A stretch of 64,000 bases of DNA, taken from Helicobacteraceae bacterium. Lineage in GTDB: Bacteria > Campylobacterota > Campylobacteria > Campylobacterales > Sulfurimonadaceae. Below the pieces are notes generated by a model that was given only the letters and a program-made list of their open reading frames with translations, did not search any database and was not told the origin of the DNA. Made by a program: the position numbers and the translations under genes. The stretch covers positions 17,789 to 81,788 of the forward strand of contig CANMJR010000010.1 in NCBI GenBank assembly GCA_947498025.1, read 5' to 3'. This document shows, piece by piece, positions 52,175 to 61,673 of this stretch (the stretch's first letter is position 1; each line of letters starts with the position of its first letter).

Positions 52175-53599
52175 TTATCTTGTATGTACAGCATTTTTGC
52201 CGGTACTTAAAAAGTCTTTAATCAAGAATAGGAAACCTAAGAATGTTACCGTTCCCATAATAAGTCTCCAGTCCATTGCTTGTGTCATCCACATGCCGCT
52301 ATGACCATCAAAGTAGCCAGCCCATGTAGCGCCCATTTGTGCACGAGTAACAATTACATCTACATAACCTGCGATTGTAAGTGATACAGTCATTCCCATA
52401 ACACCACCTGTAATCATCCATGCAGCTGCAATTGATGATTTAGTATGTTTAAGAACTTTGATACCGTTTGAACCCTGGATAGCAACATACATCATACCTA
52501 TTAGAATAGTCGCATATGCGCCAAAGAACGCTAAGTGACCGTGTGCAGATGTAAATTGTGTACCGTGTGTATAGAGGTTTACCTGTGGCAATGTATGGAA
52601 GAATCCCCAAACACCCGCACCTAAGAAGTTACCGAAAGCTTGAAGTACAAACCAAGTAAATGCAGGTTTGTTAGTGATAACTGAAGCCTCTTCCCCTCTT
52701 TGTTGTGCTGCACCTTGCTGTTTACCCCAATCATAAAGAACATGGATAAACATTGCAACAAGCGGTAATGGCTCTAAAGCGCTAAATAGTGCTCCGATTT
52801 CCCACCAGTATTCAGGTGTGCCAATCCAAAAGTAGTGGTGACCCATACCAAGAATTCCTGAACCAAATAGCATCGCTACTTCAATCCATAACCACATTTC
52901 AACTACTTGACGGTGTGCACCAATCATCTTAATGAGACCGTATGCTGCAATTGCACCAACAAATACTTCCCAAGTAGCTTCAACCCACAAGTGAATTACC
53001 CACCACCACCAGAATTGATCCACTGTGATATTATCAGTAAAGAACATACCCGCAAGATAAATACCTGCAAATGCTAGCATGTCAGCCATAAGTACAGTTA
53101 CGATTCCAGTTGGTTTGCCTTTCATGCCAGTTGCATAAAGATTACCGATAAATCCAAGAACAACAACAACGATACCGATATCTGCCCAACGAGGTGCTTC
53201 GATATACTCACGACCCTCTGTAATAAACCAGATTGTTGTCTCATCTGCCGGTCCAACTTGAACAAGAAGATACACTAAAACAACAACAACGATAGCTGCT
53301 GCAAATACCCAAAAGAGTAACTTGCCGATTTTAATACCAACTGTTTCAATACCTGTTTCATCAGGTAAAAGCCAGTAAACAGAGCCTATCATCGCAAAAA
53401 CCATCCATACAACGAGTGCATTAATGTGTAAAATTCTAGCAATTGAAAAGTCCACTATCTCAAAAAGAAAACCGGGCATTACATACTGGATTGCCGCAAC
53501 TAAACCAAAAAGTAGTTGAGCACCAAAAATAATAGCAGCAAAAGTGAAATACCATGTTGCTAGTTGTTTTGATTCCCATTTTAAATGATTACTTGCCAT
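52175..53599 (-). CDS. norB: nitric oxide reductase large subunit
   Basis: Multi-TM haem-copper family with NorB-type HLWVEATWEVFVGAI and GHHYFWIG. Confidence 0.95.
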   Translation of the reverse strand: MASNHLKWESKQLATWYFTFAAIIFGAQLLFGLVAAIQYVMPGFLFEIVDFSIARILHINALVVWMVFAMIGSVYWLLPDETGIETVGIKIGKLLFWVFAAAIVVVVLVYLLVQVGPADETTIWFITEGREYIEAPRWADIGIVVVVLGFIGNLYATGMKGKPTGIVTVLMADMLAFAGIYLAGMFFTDNITVDQFWWWWVIHLWVEATWEVFVGAIAAYGLIKMIGAHRQVVEMWLWIEVAMLFGSGILGMGHHYFWIGTPEYWWEIGALFSALEPLPLVAMFIHVLYDWGKQQGAAQQRGEEASVITNKPAFTWFVLQAFGNFLGAGVWGFFHTLPQVNLYTHGTQFTSAHGHLAFFGAYATILIGMMYVAIQGSNGIKVLKHTKSSIAAAWMITGGVMGMTVSLTIAGYVDVIVTRAQMGATWAGYFDGHSGMWMTQAMDWRLIMGTVTFLGFLFLIKDFLSTGKNAVHTR

Positions 53600-54242
53600 T
53601 TAATGCTCCTTGTATTTTTCCAAAGTTTCTTGGGAATCCATTTGTGTCAATTGATGACATATGTTTTAAGAATGCAACTAACCCTTTAGCTTCTGCCGCA
53701 GTAATACCAAGGTTTGGCATCATACGAGCATGTGTAGGATATTTTGACGGGAATTGTAAAAATTCAGCCATCGCTTCTTCTTTTGTATTTTTGCCGGTCA
53801 TCGCTTGCATAGAACCAGTTGATTCCCATGCCGGGTCTAACCATGCTTTTGTTAAATCCGGTGCGTAATACGCTCCGTTTCCAAGAAGTGTATGACAATC
53901 CATACAATTTTTTGCTTGTGAGCCTAATTTACCAAGGTGCAATAAATCACCTGCTTCTTTTTCTGAGTAATCATCTCTTCCAAAGAATTTTTCTTTTGCT
54001 CCAATCACAGGAACTTCATGTCCACGCTTTGTGTCCATTTCATAAGTGATTTTATAGTTGATAACCGTAGGTCCTGGAACCCTTTTAGTTACGCCATTTT
54101 TTAAATCTGCATCACTGCCCATAGAAATTTGCCCCGAAGTATCAAATGTTAACCAAATTAATAATATCGCTGCAAATCCTGTAACCCACGCTGCTGATCG
54201 TTGCCAGAAGCGATTGTCACTCCATACGGATTTATTTGCCAC
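53589..54242 (-). CDS. norC: nitric oxide reductase cytochrome c subunit
   Basis: CMDCHTLLGNGAYYAPDL heme motif, N-terminal TM. Confidence 0.95.
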   Translation of the reverse strand: MANKSVWSDNRFWQRSAAWVTGFAAILLIWLTFDTSGQISMGSDADLKNGVTKRVPGPTVINYKITYEMDTKRGHEVPVIGAKEKFFGRDDYSEKEAGDLLHLGKLGSQAKNCMDCHTLLGNGAYYAPDLTKAWLDPAWESTGSMQAMTGKNTKEEAMAEFLQFPSKYPTHARMMPNLGITAAEAKGLVAFLKHMSSIDTNGFPRNFGKIQGALNGK

Positions 54243-54280
54243 TCTTTCCTCCTAAAATAATTGTTGAAAATATATACATC

Positions 54281-54607
54281 TTAGTGTTCATTTTGTTCAT
54301 GAACCTGATGTTGCATATAATAGACGGCATGCGGAAGCAACAGATAACCAATCATCGCTACCACCAAAGCTTTCGCCGTAGTGTCTCCTACATGCATTAA
54401 ACTTCCCATTACATATAAACAATAAGCAGTTAACAGCCAAAATAAGTATGCCAAAGGCATAGCCCATCTTTTAAGCATACCAACTTTTACTGCTGTATAT
54501 ATACCAACATAGAATCCTCCAAAAACTATAACAAGTGCAGAAGAGACAAAAATAGGTAAAAAATCATTTAACGCTATTTCAGGTTGAACTGCTAATACTT
54601 CTACCAT
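54281..54607 (-). CDS. nor-associated membrane protein
   Basis: 108 aa, three TM segments, upstream of norCB. Confidence 0.65.
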   Translation of the reverse strand: MVEVLAVQPEIALNDFLPIFVSSALVIVFGGFYVGIYTAVKVGMLKRWAMPLAYLFWLLTAYCLYVMGSLMHVGDTTAKALVVAMIGYLLLPHAVYYMQHQVHEQNEH

Positions 54608-54679
54608 TTTTCACTCCTCTTAATTAGTAATAAGATTTCAGAATCATTTGAAGTTTATAGTCTTTTTTCACCAAAGTAG

Positions 54680-54693
54680 TTGACTTATATCAA
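54680..54693. promoter_or_regulatory. candidate Fnr/NNR-type box upstream of nor genes
   Basis: TTGACTTATATCAA vs TTGAT-N4-ATCAA (9 of 10 core bases). Confidence 0.55.
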
Positions 54694-54866
54694 TTGTTAC
54701 AATTAATAATATAGTTTTATAATTTTTTTATAAAGAATGTAACAATTTGAAAGTAAGTAAGTTATTAGTACAAGTTAATAGGAGTGTAACTCCCTGTATA
54801 TAGGATAATAAGAATGTTATATAAATTGATGTATAATTTCGATAATAATAAACTTTAAGGTTTTTC

Positions 54867-55793
54867 GTGCAAAATATCCCCCATATTCCAGTTTTACACG
54901 TGCAGGTTATAGATGCCTTTAAAGAGATAAAAGATGGAATAATTATTGATTGTACTATGGGATATGGCGGACACTCTTCTATGATACTCGAGGCAAATCC
55001 GCATGTAAAACTCATAGCAATTGATCAAGACCAAACAGCAATAGATTTCTCAACTTCAAGATTGGCAAAATATGGCGATAGAGTGAGCATTAGAAAAGGT
55101 CGTTTTTCCTCTGTAATAAAAGATATTTTGCAAGAAGTAGATGTGAAAAATGTGAAAGGAATTTTGGCGGATATCGGTGTCTCTTCTCTTCAATTGGATC
55201 AAAAGGAGAGAGGTTTTTCCTATGAGAGCGACAATCTTGATATGAGAATGGATAAAAATGCACTATTAACGGCTTCAAATGTTGTAAATGATTACTCGAT
55301 GCAAGAGCTAGAGAGAGTGCTTTTAGAGTATGGAGAACTTAGAAATTATAAAAAACTGGCATCCGAGATAGTAAGAAACCGTCCCTTTACTTCTGCAAAA
55401 GAGTTAAGTGACAGAGTGAAATCACACATGCCTCACGGTAAAAAGATACACCCTGCAACACTCCTAATGCAGGCAATTCGAATAGAAGTAAATAATGAGT
55501 TGGGGGAGTTAGAGTCTCTTTTAAAAAGCCTAGAAGAGGCAAAATTCCCGCAAGCCATAATCTCAATTATTTCATTCCATTCCTTAGAAGACAGAATTGT
55601 AAAACAGGAGTTTATCAAGTGGAGTAAATCTTGCATTTGTCCGGATGAGGCGATGCGATGTACATGTTCAAATAATCATAAACTCGGAAAAATTCTGACA
55701 AAAAAACCGCTTATGGCAGAAGAAAATGAGTTAAAAGAAAATCCAAGAAGCAGAAGTGCAAAGATGAGAATCTTTAAAATGAACTCAAAATGA
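54867..55793 (+). CDS. rsmH: 16S rRNA (cytosine(1402)-N4)-methyltransferase
   Basis: HIPVLHVQVIDAF, DCTMGYGGHSSMIL, SFHSLEDRIVKQEF. Confidence 0.96.
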   Translation: MQNIPHIPVLHVQVIDAFKEIKDGIIIDCTMGYGGHSSMILEANPHVKLIAIDQDQTAIDFSTSRLAKYGDRVSIRKGRFSSVIKDILQEVDVKNVKGILADIGVSSLQLDQKERGFSYESDNLDMRMDKNALLTASNVVNDYSMQELERVLLEYGELRNYKKLASEIVRNRPFTSAKELSDRVKSHMPHGKKIHPATLLMQAIRIEVNNELGELESLLKSLEEAKFPQAIISIISFHSLEDRIVKQEFIKWSKSCICPDEAMRCTCSNNHKLGKILTKKPLMAEENELKENPRSRSAKMRIFKMNSK

Positions 55794-56140
55794 GTAAAAA
55801 TTTGAGCGATTTTATGAATGAGAATGTAAATCAGATAGTAATTGAACAAATTAGTGAAAAATCGAGTGAAAAGAGTGAGCTTTTAGACGAAATTGAATCA
55901 GTTATAAATTCAAATAAAAGTCTTAGCTTTGCTAATTTTGGATATGTGTTGCTATCTTTAATTTTTGCTTCTATGTTTATTTTTCCAAAAATTTATATTC
56001 AGCAACAGATTTATTTTAAAAGTAGAGAAATATCAAAATTAAAAGATGAATATGATACTCTAAAAGAGGAAAATAGACTTATAGGCACTTCCGTGGAATC
56101 AATAAGGTTTAAAAATCAAATTCTTGATACGCTGTTTTAA
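55790..56140 (+). CDS. FtsL-like small membrane protein
   Basis: One TM followed by short coiled coil, directly downstream of rsmH. Confidence 0.5.
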   Translation: MSKNLSDFMNENVNQIVIEQISEKSSEKSELLDEIESVINSNKSLSFANFGYVLLSLIFASMFIFPKIYIQQQIYFKSREISKLKDEYDTLKEENRLIGTSVESIRFKNQILDTLF

Positions 56141-56246
56141 TGAGGTGACAATAGAATATCGCCCCATTTTTTGTAAGTCAATGAAAAATAGTAATAGAAT
56201 CAGAAAAAAATAAGGTGTCATTGAGTATAATTTCGCCCTACAAAGT

Positions 56247-56323
56247 GGGTTCTTAGCTCAGTTGGTTAGAGCCCTCCGCTCATAACGGAGTGGTCGAGTG
56301 TTCGAGTCACTCAGAACCCACCA
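56247..56323 (+). tRNA. tRNA with CAT anticodon (Ile2 or Met), CCA encoded
   Basis: GGGTTCT...AGAACCCACCA acceptor, CTCCG-CTCATAA-CGGAG anticodon arm. Confidence 0.92.
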
Positions 56324-56393
56324 CTTTAAACTCCCTACACAACGCAATCACAAAGACTTTAACACTACAAAACACGATAAGCTTAAAATAGCT

Positions 56394-56417
56394 TACCCCA
56401 CTTTTTACCCCACTTTT
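56394..56417. repeat. tandem 12-bp direct repeat TACCCCACTTTT x2 near tRNA
   Basis: 56394-56405 and 56406-56417 identical; further TACCCCA at 56424. Confidence 0.85.
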
Positions 56418-56480
56418 GATAATTACCCCATAACGCCAATAACTCTATACTATACTTCTTTTAGGAAAAAATGACATCCT

Positions 56481-56501
56481 CCCCGACCCAGAGGGTCGGG
56501 G
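56481..56501. repeat. perfect GC-rich hairpin (IS200/IS605-end-like or terminator)
   Basis: CCCCGACCC-AGA-GGGTCGGGG. Confidence 0.75.
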
Positions 56502-56619
56502 TATCCCACTACAAATCAAATTTCAACTGACCTTGATGTGTTTTGACATAATCTTTCTCTGCAAAATGAAATAAGCCAAAAACAGCTTACCCTACTTAAT
56601 GATTTACATCGTATTTTGA

Positions 56620-57297
56620 TTATGTCTTATATAAATATTCATAATCCATTCTATCTCTGGTCTCGTCAATTAGTTCTGTAATAAGATTGTTTAAATCATC
56701 ATCAATTTTTAAAGTTTCACTGAATGCAGTATATAATCCATCTTTCATCTTATCCAATGATCTATCATCAATAATGGTATGATGAAAATTAATATATATA
56801 GTGTTAAATGTTAATCTAAAACCAGTTGAAATATTCATATTTAAAAATAAAAGATCTGATATGGTTAGTTGATTAATAAAGTAAGACATATTTTTTAACT
56901 CTGATGCAGATGTTATATTTTTAATTAAATATTCATAAAATTCATCCTGGAATTCTTCCAAATCTCCAATGCCGACCCATCCATGCAGTAGTACGTCATG
57001 AAAATAATAAGATTTATCTAATTGAACGTAATGGACAATGAAGTTATAAAATAAAATAGGGTTAGAATCCTTAGTATATAGAATATTCAATTTCTCAACA
57101 AAATTACTAATTGAAATAAAAATACTAGTGTTAACTACATCATATTTGGCTATTTTATTGGTTGATAAAAACTCTTCCAAATCTTCTTTTGTGAAATATT
57201 TTTCAAGTAAAGAAATAATTGGACGGTTTTCTTTTTTCCAATTGTAATAAGTTTTATCGGCTATATCTAATACTTTTTTTATTGATTCTTTCATCAT
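56620..57297 (-). CDS. hypothetical, possible HTH regulator of mobile element
   Basis: N-terminus IKKVLDIADKTYYNWKKENRPIISLLEKYF HTH-like; divergent from 57450. Confidence 0.5.
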   Translation of the reverse strand: MMKESIKKVLDIADKTYYNWKKENRPIISLLEKYFTKEDLEEFLSTNKIAKYDVVNTSIFISISNFVEKLNILYTKDSNPILFYNFIVHYVQLDKSYYFHDVLLHGWVGIGDLEEFQDEFYEYLIKNITSASELKNMSYFINQLTISDLLFLNMNISTGFRLTFNTIYINFHHTIIDDRSLDKMKDGLYTAFSETLKIDDDLNNLITELIDETRDRMDYEYLYKT

Positions 57298-57361
57298 CTA
57301 CCTTTTTAATATTGTCATATATACAATTATACTGTATTTTAATTTATTTTTATGTAAAAAA

Positions 57362-57390
57362 CTTGACATGGTTTTTTAAATTGTATATAA
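57362..57390 (+). promoter_or_regulatory. sigma70 consensus promoter
   Basis: TTGACA (57362-57367), 17-bp spacer, TATAAT (57385-57390). Confidence 0.75.
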
Positions 57391-57449
57391 TACACATATA
57401 AATAATTTATTCTTAAAATTATGTAAAATATACAAACAGAGGTTTAAAA

Positions 57450-57659
57450 ATGGTAGACAGAAAAATATCAAACACCGAGCTAGAGGCGAAAGGCTTGACG
57501 GTGGACGGGGTGGAAATAATACCACCTACACCAGAAACAACACAATCTCAAAAAAGAACTAAACGGGAAATAAGCTATTACAAGCTTTTTGGGCGAATAT
57601 ATTATCAAGTTTCAGATTTGATTGAATTTGCAAATAAAAGTAAAACTGTAGCAAGCTAG
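57450..57659 (+). CDS. excisionase/HTH-17-like small protein
   Basis: C-terminal YYKLFGRIYYQVSDLIEFANKSK winged-HTH-like. Confidence 0.5.
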   Translation: MVDRKISNTELEAKGLTVDGVEIIPPTPETTQSQKRTKREISYYKLFGRIYYQVSDLIEFANKSKTVAS

Positions 57660-57775
57660 TCGTTAGATCCTATATTCAGTTCTTGGCGGGACGCAAATTA
57701 TAGAGATCTAACTTTGAACAACAACACTAACTAAAGCATTGTGGACTGCAATTATACACCCACATACCTTATTTA

Positions 57776-58570
57776 GTGCCTAAAAATAAAAGGTACACCA
57801 CCATGAAAATTAAACTAAAAAAGAAAGAAAATCAATACGCACAAGTGCATGTTGACATGTTACGCAACAAAAATTTGAGCTTAAAAGCTAAAGGACTTGG
57901 AGCGGTGCTTGAGAGCTACAGCAATGACTTTGATGTGAGCCTAAAAAGTATAGAACTCAACTCAAACGACGGTGCAAAAAGCATTAAAAATGCGATTAAA
58001 GAGCTTGAAAGTGGATATTACTTATTTAGATTTCAAACTCATGATAGCAGTGGTCAATTTGTGACTTATTGGGCATTTGACAGCCAAAAACTAGAAATTG
58101 AATATTTAAAATCAATTATAAATGAACTCGAAAGAGTGGACTTAATCACGACAAGTGATCTATTGTCACCGGGGTACCAAAAAGGTGGGGCGGTGGAAGC
58201 AATCACCGGGGTACCGTTTACGGGGGGCGGCAAAACCACCGACGGTAAAAGCGCCGACGGCTTACGCACTACATATAATAATACTAACTATCAAAACATA
58301 GATTATAAAAATAAACTCTCTAGCGAAAGTGAGAGAGGGATTTTAAAATCTCTTCAATCTTTTAAATCTCATTTTATAGCGAAAAACACAAATCAGTCCT
58401 TTTGCACCAACGGAATAGGCTTTGAGGCTTCTACCCCTTTTAAAATTAACGACAGCGGCTATGTTGTCAATCTCAAAAGTAACAAGATACTCGACAAGGA
58501 GGAAGCACTCAAGATATGGGAATGGCTTTATGGCTTTTACAAAACACAAGCTACACAAGCAGGAGCCTAA
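57776..58570 (+). CDS. replication-initiator/HTH-like mobile-element protein
   Basis: NLSLKAKGLGAVLESYSNDFDVSLKSI...AKSIKNAIKELESGYYLFRF; start GTG 57776 or ATG 57803. Confidence 0.5.
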   Translation: MPKNKRYTTMKIKLKKKENQYAQVHVDMLRNKNLSLKAKGLGAVLESYSNDFDVSLKSIELNSNDGAKSIKNAIKELESGYYLFRFQTHDSSGQFVTYWAFDSQKLEIEYLKSIINELERVDLITTSDLLSPGYQKGGAVEAITGVPFTGGGKTTDGKSADGLRTTYNNTNYQNIDYKNKLSSESERGILKSLQSFKSHFIAKNTNQSFCTNGIGFEASTPFKINDSGYVVNLKSNKILDKEEALKIWEWLYGFYKTQATQAGA

Positions 58571-58662
58571 CTGCTCCTTACTATATCTTTATCTAAGCCC
58601 TATTAGTAGGGTTTACACGAGGGTTTACACCCGGTTTTTTAAATTATTATTGTTCAAAAGTC

Positions 58663-58770
58663 CATTACTATGACCCTCAGAGTAATGTAATGGCAATTGA
58701 GTATCACTGCTATCCAGGGGGCAGTGATATATAGATTTGATTTTGCATTTTTGCATAAAAAAGTGCAAAA
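58663..58770. repeat. three consecutive hairpins in 230-bp intergenic region
   Basis: CATTACT/AGTAATG; TATCACTGC/GCAGTGATA; TTTTGCA/TGCAAAA. Confidence 0.65.
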
Positions 58771-58799
58771 CAAAATTTATATAAAAAAAGGAAAAAACA

Positions 58800-59621
58800 A
58801 TGTCAAAAAAAGAACAATCAACGACAACAATCTTCGTCTGTATATCTAGTAAGGGAGGCGTCGGTAAAACGACAGTTTCAAACATGTTGGCTAGCTATAT
58901 ATACAACCAGACCAATACTCCGGTCAACTATTTTGAGGTTGACCAAGAGAACCAAAATGTAAAGAGCCTCTCAAAGAGCCAAATACTAAATCCAAGTTTG
59001 GTAGCACTTGAGAATCTTAAAAAACTTTTGGAGGAGTCAATCATGTGGGAGGGAGATACGGTCTTAGATATTGGCGGGAACGCCAGCACGACTACATTTA
59101 TCAACCATTTAAAGCTCACCGGTGGCTTCCTTGCTAAGACTATTTATTTCATCCCCCTAAGTGAGAGCGATCAAGATATCATCAATGCGAAAGACACGCA
59201 CAGCTCAATTCGAGAGTTTGATCAAGAGTCCCAAATCGTTTATGTTCTCAACAAATGTCAAAATAAATCAAATGTTGAATTAACAAATCGCCAATTTATA
59301 AACTTCCATGGTAGTGATATATTGGGAGTCGAGCCCACAACGATGGACAAACACACCACCTACATCGCCATGGACTACAACACTATTTACAATGTAACCG
59401 GGCGACTCGGCAAGACCATTTATGAGCTCAGTAGTGATAACTATGACGACGAGTACAAAACCGTCGCTCAGGAATTTTTCAAAGATAAATCCAATCAAGA
59501 CCTTTACAAGCAAGTTCGTAGGTTAATGTTTCTCAAGGAAATGACATCAATTGCACGAGAGGTGGTCGAGAAGGAGTATCTAGATTTATTTGCTCAAATC
59601 AAAAAAATCCAAAAGAGTTAA
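58800..59621 (+). CDS. ParA-family ATPase (MobD/StbB-like)
   Basis: SSKGGVGKTTVSNMLASY deviant Walker A; DIGGNAS. Confidence 0.8.
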   Translation: MSKKEQSTTTIFVCISSKGGVGKTTVSNMLASYIYNQTNTPVNYFEVDQENQNVKSLSKSQILNPSLVALENLKKLLEESIMWEGDTVLDIGGNASTTTFINHLKLTGGFLAKTIYFIPLSESDQDIINAKDTHSSIREFDQESQIVYVLNKCQNKSNVELTNRQFINFHGSDILGVEPTTMDKHTTYIAMDYNTIYNVTGRLGKTIYELSSDNYDDEYKTVAQEFFKDKSNQDLYKQVRRLMFLKEMTSIAREVVEKEYLDLFAQIKKIQKS

Positions 59622-59623
59622 AA

Positions 59624-60010
59624 ATGAGCAGCGAAATGACCTTTAAACAGGTCGAAGCCTTAATCGAGGAGATTAAAATCATCACACCCACTATCGAGAG
59701 CCTGCTCTCGGTGGCCAAAGATGTTAATGGCATTAACGTCCTCGCTGGTCAAAATATCAAAACACTTCAAACCACAATCAAAGAGTTTGAAAAAGTTTTA
59801 ATGACCGCGGTCGCCAAAGGCATCGATTCAAAAATCGAAAAGCTCAAAGAGTTTGACGAGTTTGAACGTCGAATCGTAAAAAATGTTCAAATCATCAAAA
59901 ACGCGGCAGACAAAATCAAGCCAATTCAAACAATCAACTCCCTCCTAACATTTGGAGTTGGTTTTTTAGTTGGTGCAATCGCCTTATTCTTAATTTTAAA
60001 GGGAGTCTAA
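59624..60010 (+). CDS. coiled-coil protein with C-terminal TM, possible mobilization accessory
   Basis: 128 aa, translationally coupled between ParA and coupling protein genes. Confidence 0.5.
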   Translation: MSSEMTFKQVEALIEEIKIITPTIESLLSVAKDVNGINVLAGQNIKTLQTTIKEFEKVLMTAVAKGIDSKIEKLKEFDEFERRIVKNVQIIKNAADKIKPIQTINSLLTFGVGFLVGAIALFLILKGV

Positions 60011-61672
60011 ATGGGCTATCAAATATTCCAAGAAACAGCCCTCAAAGCGAAGCTGGCAGGGGCTTATCTCAGTAAGGTTATCGAGTTCACGATTATTATT
60101 CAGGTGTTTATCTTCAGTTTTTATTTCACTCAAGCACTTAAAAAAGAAGGCTTTAATCCAGCGATTTACGCAAAATCTTTTTTTCATCAAAATTTGAGCA
60201 AGGAGGAAAGACATCACGAAGATCTACTTGTCCAAAACTATCAACTGCCCCTGATATACAGCTCTGTAATATGGTTTTTACCATTTTTAATTTTTTTGAT
60301 TTTTCAAAAAAAACAAAAAAACAAAGAAGAAAAAGAGCATAAAGGAGCAAAGCTAATCAGCACAAAAGACCTGGTAAAAGCGCTCAAAATCTACAAAAAC
60401 AAGTACCTCCAAATCGGCGGCTATAGCAAGCATACGCATATCCTGATAGAGGAGGATGATATCAATTACAAGAGGCACAAAGAGCAAGAGCTAGAATATC
60501 GCAAGTACACGATTGAAATCCCAGAAAAGTTTGAGACCAGCCACTTCGCGATAATCGGGCGGAGCGGGTCAGGAAAGACTAGCCTAATCAATCCCTTAAT
60601 TGAGCAGATAATTGACCGCCAAGACAGAATGATAATCCACGATTATAAACAGGATTTTTTCAAGAATTTTTACACCGAGGACATGCATATATTCAACCCT
60701 GCTATCGCTGATGTATGCTTGAAATGGAACATCTTCAACGACATATACAACCATGAGGATATCATCGCCGTCGCTCACTCGCTCATCCCGGCCGCGAGCG
60801 AAAAAGAAGACCCTTTTTGGAAAAACGCGAGCCGTGACATACTTATCGCGTGTCTGATATATCTAAGCACGATAAAGCAGACCAGTAACAAAGCTATCTA
60901 CTATCTAGTCAACCAGACCAATACGGAGATACAGGAGTATCTACTAAGTGTTGATACGACCGTCAAATATACTCATATATTCGAGAAAAGCAACGCAAAA
61001 ACATTGAATAGTGTCATGTCTGTATTCCGTACATACATCAGATGTTTCGACTATCTCAAGGATATTGACGGAAGCTTTAGCGTCAAAAAATGGGCGCAAA
61101 ACGGAGCATCGACCATCATAGTCATGAACGACGAGAGTATTAAGGATTCTATAGCACCGGCTCTCACACTCTTCATCGACCTCACTAGTCGTGCTCTGCT
61201 CATGCAGGAGGACCGTGACGACCGGACTGTGTTCATGCTTGATGAGTTCGGGCGGCTTAACCGCATGAATAGTGTAGTCGACCTGCTCACTAACGGTCGG
61301 AGTAAAGGCACATCAGTCTATATCGCGGCGCAAGAATTGGCACAAATCGACGAGAAATACGGCAAAAATGGACGAAAAACAATTATAAACAACTGCTCAA
61401 ACCAAGTGTTTTTCAGTGCGAACGATGCCGAGTCGGCCAAAGAGTTCGCCGCACAAATAGGCGAATCGGAAACTCTTGCAAAGGATGAAAGCATCCAGCA
61501 CAAGACCGAAGGGGACGACATGGATAGTCTCAACGTGAGAAATCATCTTCAGACCAAGACAGTAGTTCTAGCCAGCGAGATTCAAAATCTCAAAGAGCGC
61601 GAGTGTTTCGTAAAAATCGCCAATCAAAATTGGTGCAAAACCAAAGTCTACATTCAAAAAAAAGGAGTGTAA
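60011..61672 (+). CDS. type IV secretion coupling ATPase (VirD4/TraD/TrwB-like)
   Basis: Two N-terminal TMs, AIIGRSGSGKTSLINPLIEQ, FMLDEFGRLNRM, TNGRSKGTSVYIAAQ. Confidence 0.88.
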   Translation: MGYQIFQETALKAKLAGAYLSKVIEFTIIIQVFIFSFYFTQALKKEGFNPAIYAKSFFHQNLSKEERHHEDLLVQNYQLPLIYSSVIWFLPFLIFLIFQKKQKNKEEKEHKGAKLISTKDLVKALKIYKNKYLQIGGYSKHTHILIEEDDINYKRHKEQELEYRKYTIEIPEKFETSHFAIIGRSGSGKTSLINPLIEQIIDRQDRMIIHDYKQDFFKNFYTEDMHIFNPAIADVCLKWNIFNDIYNHEDIIAVAHSLIPAASEKEDPFWKNASRDILIACLIYLSTIKQTSNKAIYYLVNQTNTEIQEYLLSVDTTVKYTHIFEKSNAKTLNSVMSVFRTYIRCFDYLKDIDGSFSVKKWAQNGASTIIVMNDESIKDSIAPALTLFIDLTSRALLMQEDRDDRTVFMLDEFGRLNRMNSVVDLLTNGRSKGTSVYIAAQELAQIDEKYGKNGRKTIINNCSNQVFFSANDAESAKEFAAQIGESETLAKDESIQHKTEGDDMDSLNVRNHLQTKTVVLASEIQNLKERECFVKIANQNWCKTKVYIQKKGV

Positions 61673-61673
61673 C

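Noticed and set aside
56370-56450. Possible integrase C-terminal relic (minus frame ...LLALWGNYQKWGKKWGKLF*)
   Set aside because: Only about 25 residues after a stop; more simply explained by the TACCCCACTTTT direct repeats.
58640-58770. CRISPR-like repeats
   Set aside because: Hairpins differ from each other and are not regularly spaced direct repeats.
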